64,000 nt of DNA from Candidatus Nitrosocosmicus arcticus (GTDB taxonomy: Archaea > Thermoproteota > Nitrososphaeria > Nitrososphaerales > Nitrososphaeraceae): the NCBI RefSeq assembly GCF_007826885.1, contig NZ_ML675590.1:1-64000 (forward strand), in the 5' to 3' direction. This document shows, one piece after another, positions 55,813 to 64,000 of this stretch; position 1 is the stretch's first letter, and the number at the start of each line of letters is the position of its first letter. The notes beneath the pieces were generated by a model. That model was not told where the DNA came from. It saw only the letters and a program-made list of their open reading frames with translations, and ran no database searches. A program made the translations under genes and the position numbers.

Positions 55813-56052
55813 ATGAAGCATAACGCCTTTGTTTTGATCAATTGTACTCTTGGAAGTGAGGCAAAGGTAATGGAACAAATTAAAGATCTTGAATATGTGG
55901 ATAAGGCTTATCGTGTTTATGGTGTTTACGATATTATAGTTAAGGTTAACGCCATTGACAAGGAGGATTTACAAAGAAAAGTCCTCCTGATAAGACGACT
56001 TGATGATATTAAGTCTACATTGACTCTTCTCGAAATCAATAGCTTAAATTAA
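55813..56052 (+). CDS. Stand-alone Lrp/AsnC ligand-binding (RAM) domain protein
   Basis: The 79-residue protein is an Lrp-type effector domain with no DNA-binding part: NAFVLINCTLGSEAKVMEQI, then YRVYGVYDIIVKVNAIDKED. Such domains bind amino acids and form rings. It may modulate a partner regulator. It sits downstream of the DUF3303-like gene, perhaps in one operon. Confidence 0.85.
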   Translation: MKHNAFVLINCTLGSEAKVMEQIKDLEYVDKAYRVYGVYDIIVKVNAIDKEDLQRKVLLIRRLDDIKSTLTLLEINSLN

Positions 56053-56478
56053 TTATACTCTTCTTAAAGATACTATCCTTTAATTTATTTTTATCCAATA
56101 TGACTAATATGTAAAATTCTTAATCGATAATCTTTAGTACACAATTCGAAATTTTTAAAAAGAAACGTAGCGGTTTCTTCTATGATTCAATCCGATAGAT
56201 CCTTATTCTTTTCTCAAGTTTTAATCCAAAGATAGAAGATTACCCACGACTAAATTTGGGGAAGGTTCTTAAAATAATATGGATACTACATGATTGATAA
56301 TGTTATAGAAAGATTGTGCTAGGAATGCTTCAATTATCTACTTTGATTGGATCAAAATTTCCTAAATCTAAATCTAGAATGATGTTGACAGGCATCTTGT
56401 TTCTTCATTCGAAATGTCGTTAATTTAGTCATGAATGTTGATCAAATTAGTACTCATTTGAGGTAAAGTTTATACGGA
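56053..56478. other. Intergenic region without a gene
   Basis: About 425 bases between convergent genes. No coding frame, RNA gene or repeat found. Confidence 0.4.
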
Positions 56479-57177
56479 TTATTTTATCATCGACTCTATT
56501 TTTTCATAGGAATGCTGGGTTAGCATGTTTTGACTCTTGAGAAAATCCATGAAATGCTTACTCTGTTCAAATTCGTCAATCAAGTTCAAAAATATTGCTC
56601 GAAAAAAATCCCGCGATTCGTGGTTCAATCCACATTGGGTACAGCAGTAATTTCCCTCATTGCTGGGAGCCCATTTCTCTTTAATCTCTTCGTTGTTGTA
56701 TGCTCTAGATAATACTTTTCTTGCATAATCTAATAAAGTAATAAATAATTCATTCTTCTCCTCCTTTAAAGTCAGCTTACTTAAAGTTTCTGCAAATCCA
56801 TCAGAATATACTGTATGTCCGGGAGGTAGAGGAACTGGTTTATTGCCTTCATAGATGTCATGAACCCCAAATAACTCCTCAATTACTAGCCTTGCCCTTT
56901 TACGAAAAATGAATGGATCTTGTCTTTTGGATGGTCTACCTCTTTGATTTTTCTTTTCTTCCTCAACGTGATTTATGTAATATTCTCTATAAAGTTCGGC
57001 CTTCTGAGCGTACACAGTCTTTATTGGTAGTTTAGTAACTTCACTTAATTCCTCGACTGATAGGCCTATAGGATATGCTTCCCTTAGAGCATTTAGGATT
57101 TTCCGATTGCTATCCTTATTAATTACTTGTAAATGAAGGTCATCTCTGCAATAATATCCTTCAAAATAATTTTTCAT
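56479..57177 (-). CDS. Helix-turn-helix regulator with Cys zinc-binding section
   Basis: The 232-residue protein has an N-terminal winged helix (about 20-70, NALREAYPIGLSVEELSEVT then KLPIKTVYAQKAELYREYYI), a basic linker (KKNQRGRPSKRQ), a helical middle, and a section CCTQCGLNHESRDFFRAIFL with two or three Cys and a His that could bind zinc. The AT-hook-like RGRPSK motif adds DNA affinity. It looks like an archaeal transcription regulator. Targets unknown. Confidence 0.65.
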   Translation of the reverse strand: MKNYFEGYYCRDDLHLQVINKDSNRKILNALREAYPIGLSVEELSEVTKLPIKTVYAQKAELYREYYINHVEEEKKNQRGRPSKRQDPFIFRKRARLVIEELFGVHDIYEGNKPVPLPPGHTVYSDGFAETLSKLTLKEEKNELFITLLDYARKVLSRAYNNEEIKEKWAPSNEGNYCCTQCGLNHESRDFFRAIFLNLIDEFEQSKHFMDFLKSQNMLTQHSYEKIESMIK

Positions 57178-57274
57178 AATCTCTTAAATAATTTCTATTA
57201 TTCTTATACTTTTAGAATTTCGGACTCTGAGAGTATTATTCAGTCAAGACAAAATTTATCTATTTATGATATGA

Positions 57275-57580
57275 ATGGATAATATGACAATAAAAAACTA
57301 CATCAGCTTCATTAGATTGAATACCTTTGTACTCTTCTCGATCAGCATTTTCTTAGTCCTGTCTCTATTTCCAATAACCTTGTCAAACATTAATGCTAAT
57401 CTGGATTCTAACTCCACACTAGCCAATTCTAACTCCACACTAGCCAATTCTAACTCCACACTAGCCAATTCTAACTCCACACTAGCCAATTCTACCTCCA
57501 CCGAGAATAACCAAAATGGCACTATTACTTCATTTCCGGGGTCGGTTGATAGCGATAGACGTCATATGCCTGTCTTGTGA
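57275..57580 (+). CDS. Small secreted protein with Asn-Ser-Thr glycosylation repeats
   Basis: The 101-residue protein has a signal peptide (about 14-38) and four copies of the seven-residue unit NSTLANS in the mature part, each carrying an Asn-Ser-Thr sequon, followed by TSTENNQNGTITSFPGS. A heavily N-glycosylated short surface peptide is the simplest reading. It ends 57 bases before the subtilase gene and may be cotranscribed. Confidence 0.62.
   Translation: MDNMTIKNYISFIRLNTFVLFSISIFLVLSLFPITLSNINANLDSNSTLANSNSTLANSNSTLANSNSTLANSTSTENNQNGTITSFPGSVDSDRRHMPVL
57408..57493 (+). repeat. 21-bp tandem repeat
   Basis: Four perfect copies of TCTAACTCCACACTAGCCAA plus one base, each encoding NSTLANS. 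Length may vary among strains. Confidence 0.88.
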
Positions 57581-57637
57581 TTAGATCGAGAATGAGTAGT
57601 TTTCAGTTGCGAGAAATGTATAATCGTGAAAACATAA

Positions 57638-60454
57638 ATGTTCAATAGAATATTCCTTGTTGCTTTATTTTTTATCCTTTTCTTCTCTCTAATCAATACC
57701 TTTCATTTTTATCCTTTTCTTCCATTCAAAGCAATAGGGGACCTCGAAGTTTCACTAGCATTTGGTGCAACGAGAAATTCTGAAACAGAGGTTGACGAAG
57801 GCGACAACTCCAATTCGTCCACCGGCTCCAGTCCTGAAATTATACGTGAAACAGAGGTTGACGAAGGCGACAACTCCAATTCGTCCACCGGTTCCAGTCC
57901 TGAAATTATTTCTCCTATTGCTGATGCTGGTACAGATATAACTGTACAAAACAATGTGTTGATCCAATTGGATGGTAGCAAAAGCTACGATCCTAATAAT
58001 TATGGTGATGATTCTGTTCGTCCGTCTCTAAACTTCGATTGGACACAGACTGGTGGTCCCGATGTGATCCTGAATAACCCGACATCTGCAAATCCAACAT
58101 TTACATCTCCTCAAGTAGAAGAAGAGACTAGGCTTACCTTCCAATTAGTGGTAAGTAGTGACACCGCAACCAGCGAGCCTGATTCTGTAGCTGTGACTGT
58201 TACTCCACCTACTGTCATTCTAAAACCTATTGCTGATGCTGGTACAGATATAACTGTACAAAACAATGTGTTGATCCAATTGGATGGTAGCAAAAGCTAC
58301 GATCCTAATAATTATGGTGATGATTCTGTTCGTCCGTCTCTAAACTTCGATTGGACACAGACTGGTGGTCCCGATGTGATCCTGAATAACCCGACATCTG
58401 CAAATCCAACATTTACATCTCCTCAAGTAGAAGAAGAGACTAGGCTTACCTTCCAATTAGTGGTAAGTAGTGACACCGCAACCAGCGAGCCTGATTCTGT
58501 AGCTGTGACTGTTACTCCACCTACTGTCATTCTAAAACCTATTGCTGATGCTGGTACAGATATAACTGTACAAAACAATGTGTTGATCCAATTGGATGGT
58601 AGCAAAAGCTACGATCCTAATAATTATGGTGATGATTCTGTTCGTCCGTCTCTAAACTTCGATTGGACACAGACTGGTGGTCCCGATGTGATCCTGAATA
58701 ACCCGACATCTGCAAATCCAACATTTACATCTCCTCAAGTAGAAGAAGAGACTAGGCTTACCTTCCAATTAGTGGTAAGTAGTGACACCGCAACCAGCGA
58801 GCCTGATTCTGTAGCTGTGACTGTTACTCCTGATACCCCACCTGAGACTCCTGATACCCCACCTGAGACTCCTGATACACAGGAATTTCAAACAATAGTG
58901 AAGAACTGTGGAACAGATCCAACAGAAATTTTTACAGGAGGATCATTAACAATTGTTACCGATCAAGATTTTTCCCAAGTATTCAAAATAACTCCTAATC
59001 CATATACGTCTAAAAATTCGCTATATTTTGTAAATAATGATTTTTTCGATTGTGATTCTAATAAATCGGTGATATCACTAAATGGACTAAATTATTCTTG
59101 GTATACTGTAGAAATCCTTGATCAATATAATGCTAATAATACCAAGACATTTGATATCTCCATAAATGAAAACTTTTCCTTTCCTCAGATATACGTGTTT
59201 GACAGGGCCTTTGTTCCAAATCTAATATATGAGCCTATACGTTCACAATTTATTATTTGGTTAAATGAAAGTGTTACTACAAATGCAGCTCTAACATCAC
59301 AAGATTATGTCCAAAATGGTGAAATAAAATTTGTATTTAAAAATCCACCCGGGTTTGTTATCAACATGAATAATAGTGGACAGCTTAATGAGAGGGATTT
59401 TATGAACAAACTGAGTAAAGATCCAAGGATTTTTGCAATTAATCAAGACTTAAACGGGAAGATCGCCTCCTTTAAATACAATAATCAAACTGTCCCTGAT
59501 AGTCTTGAAAGAATTAATGCAAATGTACTAAATATCACAAGTGAAATTTTGCGAGGTGCCTCTCCCAATCAATCCAGTTCTCTGGATTTTTCAAACGTTG
59601 ATATCGCAATTTTGGATACAGGAATAAGTCTTGACCATCCCGATCTGAATGTCTACAAGAATGTTTCTTTTATAGAAGGCACCCTAACCGGTGATGATGA
59701 CTTAGGTCATGGATCACATATTGCTGGAATAGCAGCTGCAAAAGATAATTCAATAGGTATACTAGGTGTTGCACCCGGGGCTAAACTTTGGGCTATCAAG
59801 ATATGTGATGTTAACGGTAACTGTCCTCTATCTTCTCAAATAAAGGGTATACAATACGTTAATGAACATGCTGACGAGATAGACATAGTTAATCTAAGTA
59901 TTGAGAATCCGCCTTCAAACAAATTGGATAAGGCTATTAATGAATCCCTTTCAAAGGGCCTGATATATGTGGTCGCCGCGGGAAACAGTAACATTAACAC
60001 ATCATTAACTTCTCCAGCACGAATTCCTGGAGTAATAGCAGTTTCTGCAATATCTGATAGTGATGGAGAATGTGGAGGTAGGGGCAATGATACTATCGGA
60101 GGTCCTGATGACTATGCTGCTACTTTCAGTAACTATGGGAATAGTATTGATTTTGCAGCACCAGGTGTGAATGTGTTTTCTACTTATAAAGGCGATGGAT
60201 ATGCATTTGATAGTGGTACAAGTATGGCGTCCCCTGTCGTTGCAGGACAAGCCGCTTTGTATAAAAGTTTTAAACCTAACGCTACTTCTGCGGAAGTAAT
60301 TTCTACTTTGCTTAATTCTAGTATTCCATTTACAACTCCTTGTGCAGGAGTTAATCATGGTCATTTTCAAGATGCTCAAAACTATCACAAGGAACCACTG
60401 ATCTATAGGTTAAGTATTCCTGAAGTAGGTGTTATCACTAACCCCTATCAGTAA
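57638..60454 (+). CDS. Secreted subtilisin-like protease with perfect PKD-like repeats
   Basis: The 938-residue protein has a signal (about 5-30), two copies of a 22-residue acidic unit (ETEVDEGDNSNSSTGSSPEI), three copies of a 104-residue PKD/REJ-like beta domain (VIADAG..., LDGSKSYDPN, FDWTQTGGPDV, SEPDSVAVTVTP), a Pro/Thr linker (ETPDTPPETPDT), a middle domain, and a C-terminal S8 domain. The catalytic triad is D660 (AILDTGIS), H691 (LGHGSHIAG) and S862 (GTSMASPVVAG); Asn of VAAGNSN is present. A propeptide-like section (about 565-620) precedes it. It probably matures or degrades surface proteins. Confidence 0.88.
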   Translation: MFNRIFLVALFFILFFSLINTFHFYPFLPFKAIGDLEVSLAFGATRNSETEVDEGDNSNSSTGSSPEIIRETEVDEGDNSNSSTGSSPEIISPIADAGTDITVQNNVLIQLDGSKSYDPNNYGDDSVRPSLNFDWTQTGGPDVILNNPTSANPTFTSPQVEEETRLTFQLVVSSDTATSEPDSVAVTVTPPTVILKPIADAGTDITVQNNVLIQLDGSKSYDPNNYGDDSVRPSLNFDWTQTGGPDVILNNPTSANPTFTSPQVEEETRLTFQLVVSSDTATSEPDSVAVTVTPPTVILKPIADAGTDITVQNNVLIQLDGSKSYDPNNYGDDSVRPSLNFDWTQTGGPDVILNNPTSANPTFTSPQVEEETRLTFQLVVSSDTATSEPDSVAVTVTPDTPPETPDTPPETPDTQEFQTIVKNCGTDPTEIFTGGSLTIVTDQDFSQVFKITPNPYTSKNSLYFVNNDFFDCDSNKSVISLNGLNYSWYTVEILDQYNANNTKTFDISINENFSFPQIYVFDRAFVPNLIYEPIRSQFIIWLNESVTTNAALTSQDYVQNGEIKFVFKNPPGFVINMNNSGQLNERDFMNKLSKDPRIFAINQDLNGKIASFKYNNQTVPDSLERINANVLNITSEILRGASPNQSSSLDFSNVDIAILDTGISLDHPDLNVYKNVSFIEGTLTGDDDLGHGSHIAGIAAAKDNSIGILGVAPGAKLWAIKICDVNGNCPLSSQIKGIQYVNEHADEIDIVNLSIENPPSNKLDKAINESLSKGLIYVVAAGNSNINTSLTSPARIPGVIAVSAISDSDGECGGRGNDTIGGPDDYAATFSNYGNSIDFAAPGVNVFSTYKGDGYAFDSGTSMASPVVAGQAALYKSFKPNATSAEVISTLLNSSIPFTTPCAGVNHGHFQDAQNYHKEPLIYRLSIPEVGVITNPYQ
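57914..58829 (+). repeat. 312-bp perfect tandem repeat (three copies)
   Basis: Copies begin at 57914, 58226 and 58538, each 312 bp (104 codons), identical in every part that I compared, silent sites included. A smaller 66-bp unit (57782 and 57848) sits just before. Very recent duplication, probably unstable. Confidence 0.92.
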
Positions 60455-60642
60455 TAATCGATGCTTTAGTTCCCTTTTTCAGTTGTTTTTTTCAATATTT
60501 GATTAAAGGTATACTCCTGCTGTATAAGATCATTATTCTTTTATGTCCGACTGAATTTTGGGCTGATCAATCGCCAAAATCTCAATTTCATACCAGATAA
60601 AGATGTAATAAAATAAATATAATGTCTGTCCAAAAATAAGGT

Positions 60643-60903
60643 ATGGAATGTGCAGTATATGATACATATGTTACAAAAAAAGATGGAAGAATAATGCATT
60701 TTGATGTAATTGTAGACGCAAATACTCCTCAAGAAAAAGCAATCGAATACGGAAAGGAGTATCTTGACAGTGTTGATCAAGGAGGTCAGAAAATGACTCA
60801 AGAAGAATGTCAGTTCTGTCATATTCAAGAGGCTCCCCCAGTTGTAGCAAAAGACATTAAAGAATCTGGTTACTACATTCAAAAAATGGAAGGTTGTCCT
60901 TAG
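60643..60903 (+). CDS. DUF2024 family protein
   Basis: The 86-residue product (ECAVYDTYVTKKDGRIMHFD, then ECQFCHIQEAPP and a short tail) matches DUF2024, small proteins with a conserved CxxC-H set that may bind metal. Function is unknown. It is alone on the plus strand. Confidence 0.75.
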   Translation: MECAVYDTYVTKKDGRIMHFDVIVDANTPQEKAIEYGKEYLDSVDQGGQKMTQEECQFCHIQEAPPVVAKDIKESGYYIQKMEGCP

Positions 60904-61146
60904 GACCACAAATTCTAATATTTGAATCGTCCTCAAACGACTCATTTATGAACTCCATGTCAGATGATGAATTTTACAAAAATCATTAATTGTTAAAAAA
61001 ATCACTCGGAATTCCTTTGGTACTGACATGTTGCTTTAGTATAAGATAGACTAAAAAACTCGATTACACATCCAAAATAGCTATACTTTGACCATGTCCT
61101 CATTGCTTTTATTATTCATACATCATGTACTGTTGGATTAATCAAC

Positions 61147-62235
61147 ATGACGTTATTCTTTTCAAGCCCGATTGGACTAGGACATATTACACGGGATATT
61201 GCAATTGCAATGGAAATTGGCAAGTCATTTAACTATTATGATTTCGATTTCATTACAGGGTCAAAAGCTTTTGATTTTATATGTAATGAGAATGATTCCT
61301 CGCCAGTATCAAAGTTCAATACCCACAATCTATATTTTCCTCCAGATTTTTCAATAGATGACGGGAAGCTAAGTAATAGTTTTGTATGGTTATTAAAATA
61401 TGTGTCCTACTTTCGAAAATCCAAAATAAAGGTTAAGAAATTGTTATCTACCAGAGACAAAAATTTGGGAATCCCTTCTTTAATTATAACCGACGAAGAT
61501 TTTGCATCTTTATCTGTTGGAAAGGATCTCAATATTCCAAGAATCCTTATTACTGATATACTTAGGACTCATTTTATAAGAAATGGGCTATTGTCCAATA
61601 TTGAAAAATTTCTCAATAATTCGATGTGCAGCTTGATAAAGTCTAGCGATTGTGTTATTATTCCCGAATCTGGAGATAATCGAAACAATTTTTTTTATGT
61701 GGGTCCAATAGTTAGAGAGATAAAAGCAACCAGGGATGAATTGCGAAAGAGATTTTCGTTTAATAAAACGACAATTTTGATTACTACGGGAGGCACCTCA
61801 GCTGGACACTATTTGATAAAAAGGACTATAGAGTCTTTTCTAAGACTTCGGAAACGGTTTGATTGTGATTTGGTAGTATCTTTTCCATCTAATATTTCAC
61901 TTAATTATCAAGGAGATAAATCCTATAGGAATATTGGCTTTGTAAACAATATCCATGAGTATGTGTACGCCGCCGACCTCGTTATATCATTAGCAGGAAA
62001 ATCTACAATTGATGAAAGCTTAGTTTACGGCACTCCTGGTATTTTTATCCCAATTAAGAACCATTTCGAGCAAGAGGATAGGGCCAAAGAAATGGGGTTT
62101 TCATATGAAGATATCAATAAGCTAGATATAATTATGGAAGAAAATCTTTCAGACAGCCGTCTTAAAAAAGAAAGAAAGGCATCAAATGGGGCTGCCATGG
62201 CTGCCGCCCTGATTAGCAAGTATCTGAATAAATAA
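61147..62235 (+). CDS. MurG-like GT-B glycosyltransferase
   Basis: The 362-residue protein has two Rossmann halves. The first begins FFSSPIGLGHITRDIAIAME, with the Gly-rich GLGH loop; the second has LITTGGTSAGHYLIKRTI, VSFPSN and the nucleotide-sugar motif AADLVISLAGKSTIDESLVY then GTPGIFIPIKNHFEQEDRAK, like MurG and UDP-glucuronosyl-type enzymes. It should transfer a sugar from UDP-sugar in the cytoplasm or at the membrane face. It is followed 27 bases later by the aspartate kinase gene, probably one transcript. Confidence 0.8.
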   Translation: MTLFFSSPIGLGHITRDIAIAMEIGKSFNYYDFDFITGSKAFDFICNENDSSPVSKFNTHNLYFPPDFSIDDGKLSNSFVWLLKYVSYFRKSKIKVKKLLSTRDKNLGIPSLIITDEDFASLSVGKDLNIPRILITDILRTHFIRNGLLSNIEKFLNNSMCSLIKSSDCVIIPESGDNRNNFFYVGPIVREIKATRDELRKRFSFNKTTILITTGGTSAGHYLIKRTIESFLRLRKRFDCDLVVSFPSNISLNYQGDKSYRNIGFVNNIHEYVYAADLVISLAGKSTIDESLVYGTPGIFIPIKNHFEQEDRAKEMGFSYEDINKLDIIMEENLSDSRLKKERKASNGAAMAAALISKYLNK

Positions 62236-62262
62236 TAACAAGATATTGTATTAATTTTTGTA

Positions 62263-63678
62263 TTGGAGCCATTAGTAATTGCAAAATTCGGCGGATCAGC
62301 TTTAGGGGTAGATGGTGTTAAGATCCCAATCATAATCGATAGAATTAGAGAACTGAAGAAGAAATCTAAGATCATTTGCGTATTTTCTGCTCCTCTTACA
62401 AATTATGAAGGAAAAAATATGTCAATGACTGATGTAGCAATCCGAATTTCAAAAAATTATGCTTCATCTAATCCGGTAGATATCGATATATTAAAAACTG
62501 TTTATTTAGAAATCTCAAATAGATATTTATCAAATCCTGGTAGACTAAATTTTGAGTCTGAGTTAGAGAGATTTAACAAAACAGTTTTAATATCTCTTAA
62601 GCAGGTGGCAGAAAACCGCCGGTTTGTTGATGTAAGTCGTTCACGAATTCTAGCTTATAGCGGAGAAATAGTGATATCGTCTCTGATGGATTATATTCTA
62701 AAAAGTAACGGCATTAAATCATCAAGTGTGAACATGAATGAATGGCCAATAGTTACAGATGATAATTTCGAAGCAGCTAGTTTCTTGCTAGATGAATCTA
62801 AAAATCAGATGGATTCACTAATTAGGTTAGTAAAAGAGAATGATGTTTTATGTATCGGTGGTTTTATTGGAAAAACAGTAGATGGGCTGGAGACCACTTA
62901 TGAAAGAGGAGGTTCTGATAGATCAGCTGCGGATTTGGGGATTTTATTGTCATCGCAGTTTAATGTTATTCTTGATTTTGAAAAGGATAATTCCGTATTA
63001 AGTGCAGACCCTAAAATAGTTTCCAAAAACCTTCACAACGTGAAGACTCTATCATACAACGAAGCTAAACTTGCAGGCATGTTTGGTATGAAAATTTTGG
63101 ATCCAATTGCAATTAAAGATATAGATGATCATGACTTAAATTTAATCATATTAGTTACTAATATTTCAAACCCTTCTAATTATACACAAATACTGAAACA
63201 TTTGTCAGATGATGAACACGAAACGGAAGCCAAAATTAAGATTGTTACTGGTAAAAAAAACTGTGCGATCGTTAGAATGGAATCCATAGCTGCATCTCAT
63301 ATTGCCGCATTATTTGAGAAGCAACGACAATATCATGATTTTATTAAATTATCTCCTTATAAAAAAGACAATTTGGAAATGACCAGATTCCTATTTTTGG
63401 ATGGCGACTATGTAAAAAGACACGAAAAGGTATTCCGCTCATTTTATTCTAAAGTGGAAATGGTATATGGAAGAGGGGTGGTTACTCTTATTGGCGATTC
63501 CATGTGGAAAATTCCTAAAATAGTTTCTGACACTAGTAGTATCGTTAGTCAGCAAGACATTAATATATTGAACATAGATGCACAAGAAGAGACTTCGAGA
63601 ATTCTCATCCTGGTAGAGGATCAAAATGTTGAAGAAGTCATTAGATCAATACACTCAAAAGGCTCGATCATAAATTAG
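62263..63678 (+). CDS. Aspartate kinase
   Basis: The 471-residue protein, read from TTG, opens with VIAKFGGSALGVDGV, the KFGGS motif of aspartokinase, and has YGRG-type GGSDRSAADL (substrate loop, TYERGGSDRSA) and two ACT-like domains at about 325-470 that normally bind Lys or Thr as feedback inhibitors. It phosphorylates aspartate for threonine, methionine and lysine synthesis. It sits between a glycosyltransferase and the branched-chain aminotransferase. Confidence 0.9.
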   Translation: MEPLVIAKFGGSALGVDGVKIPIIIDRIRELKKKSKIICVFSAPLTNYEGKNMSMTDVAIRISKNYASSNPVDIDILKTVYLEISNRYLSNPGRLNFESELERFNKTVLISLKQVAENRRFVDVSRSRILAYSGEIVISSLMDYILKSNGIKSSSVNMNEWPIVTDDNFEAASFLLDESKNQMDSLIRLVKENDVLCIGGFIGKTVDGLETTYERGGSDRSAADLGILLSSQFNVILDFEKDNSVLSADPKIVSKNLHNVKTLSYNEAKLAGMFGMKILDPIAIKDIDDHDLNLIILVTNISNPSNYTQILKHLSDDEHETEAKIKIVTGKKNCAIVRMESIAASHIAALFEKQRQYHDFIKLSPYKKDNLEMTRFLFLDGDYVKRHEKVFRSFYSKVEMVYGRGVVTLIGDSMWKIPKIVSDTSSIVSQQDINILNIDAQEETSRILILVEDQNVEEVIRSIHSKGSIIN

Positions 63679-63702
63679 TTAGACTATTCTGGTGTACTGT
63701 TT

Positions 63703-64000
63703 ATGATGGAAAGTGATAAAATTTGGATCGATGGTAATTTAATTGATTATACTGAAGCTAAGGTGCACGTATTAACTCATGGATTACACTATGGGACCGG
63801 CGTATTTGAGGGAATTCGTTCGTATACCACTGTAGAAGGTATTGCAATATTTCGATTAGACGATCACATAAAACGATTGTTTAATAGCGGAAAGGCCTAC
63901 TTTATGAAGTTTGAGTATTCATCTGATGAACTCAAGAGAGCTACAGTGAAAGTAGTTAAGGCGAATAGATTGGACGAATGTTATGTCAGGATCATTGCGT
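63703..64000 (+). CDS. ilvE: Branched-chain amino acid aminotransferase (partial, runs off the end)
   Basis: The first 99 residues are present: SDKIWIDGNLIDYTEAKVHV, then THGLHYGTGVFEGIRSYTTV and FRLDDHIKRLFNSGKAYFMK. This is the N-terminal part of class IV PLP-dependent aminotransferases (IlvE). It makes leucine, isoleucine and valine. ATG 63703 is immediately followed by a second ATG (63706), so the exact start is open. It follows the aspartate kinase after 24 bases, same strand. Confidence 0.92.
   Translation, partial: MMESDKIWIDGNLIDYTEAKVHVLTHGLHYGTGVFEGIRSYTTVEGIAIFRLDDHIKRLFNSGKAYFMKFEYSSDELKRATVKVVKANRLDECYVRIIA

Noticed and set aside
1-64000. tRNA, rRNA or CRISPR features
   Set aside because: I looked for T-loop motifs (GGTTCGAATCC type), rRNA-like blocks and regularly spaced short repeats and found none that I could support; all tandem repeats fall inside coding genes.

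Overview
The window is low-G+C archaeal DNA. The mix of families suggests an ammonia-oxidising thaumarchaeon of the Nitrososphaerales, perhaps Nitrosocosmicus-like; this is an inference from gene content and not from a marker gene. Supporting features are ArnR1-like and HxlR winged helices, a PII-like protein, archaeal TATA-like promoters close to start codons, frequent TTG/GTG starts, many small signal-peptide proteins, and a family of DDE transposase remnants. I found no rRNA, convincing tRNA or CRISPR array.

Layout. 0-6 kb: small secreted Q/N-rich proteins on the minus strand, an HxlR regulator, a winged-helix protein and a phasin-like coiled-coil protein. 6-12 kb: an LpxD-like acyltransferase, a frameshifted MgtC/SapB gene, a membrane-attached HNH protein and secreted proteins. 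12-16 kb: a signalling cluster with a class III nucleotide cyclase fused to a receiver domain, followed by a MASE3-type membrane histidine kinase. 16-24 kb: a SnoaL-like pseudogene, a large secreted repeat protein, a zinc finger, a matrixin-like protease, an alpha/beta hydrolase and a D-2-hydroxyacid dehydrogenase. 24-33 kb: housekeeping and regulatory genes (CDF metal transporter, EEP nuclease, thioredoxin, a CBS protein with an HPF-like tail, a PII-like protein, an RDD protein) and a secreted protein with perfect 22-residue repeats.

33.8-54.2 kb is a decaying accessory island. It carries two copies of a glycan module (GT2 glycosyltransferase plus WecB-type UDP-GlcNAc 2-epimerase). Each copy has lost the opposite half: the first keeps the epimerase, the second keeps the glycosyltransferase. 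An LpxD-like acyltransferase and a PIG-L deacetylase accompany them. Between them lies a segment of about 9.5 kb encoding large surface proteins (LamG plus sugar dehydrogenase fold, paired LamG/DUF1080-like proteins, a repeat beta-propeller). It is bounded by two near-identical, inverted and inactivated insertion sequences. A third copy of that element, an IS3-family pseudogene and two IS5-like fragments lie in the same island.

54-64 kb returns to stable content: small regulators, a zinc-binding HTH regulator, a subtilase with perfect 104-residue PKD-like repeats, a MurG-like glycosyltransferase, aspartate kinase and the start of a branched-chain aminotransferase that runs off the window.

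The main theme is the cell surface. Many genes encode exported proteins, several with perfect internal DNA repeats that could change length, next to sugar-nucleotide and glycosyl-transfer genes. The most intriguing candidates are the Cys-paired Q/N-rich repeat family (a possible archaeal surface fibre), the potentially invertible island segment, and the CBS/HPF-like fusion.
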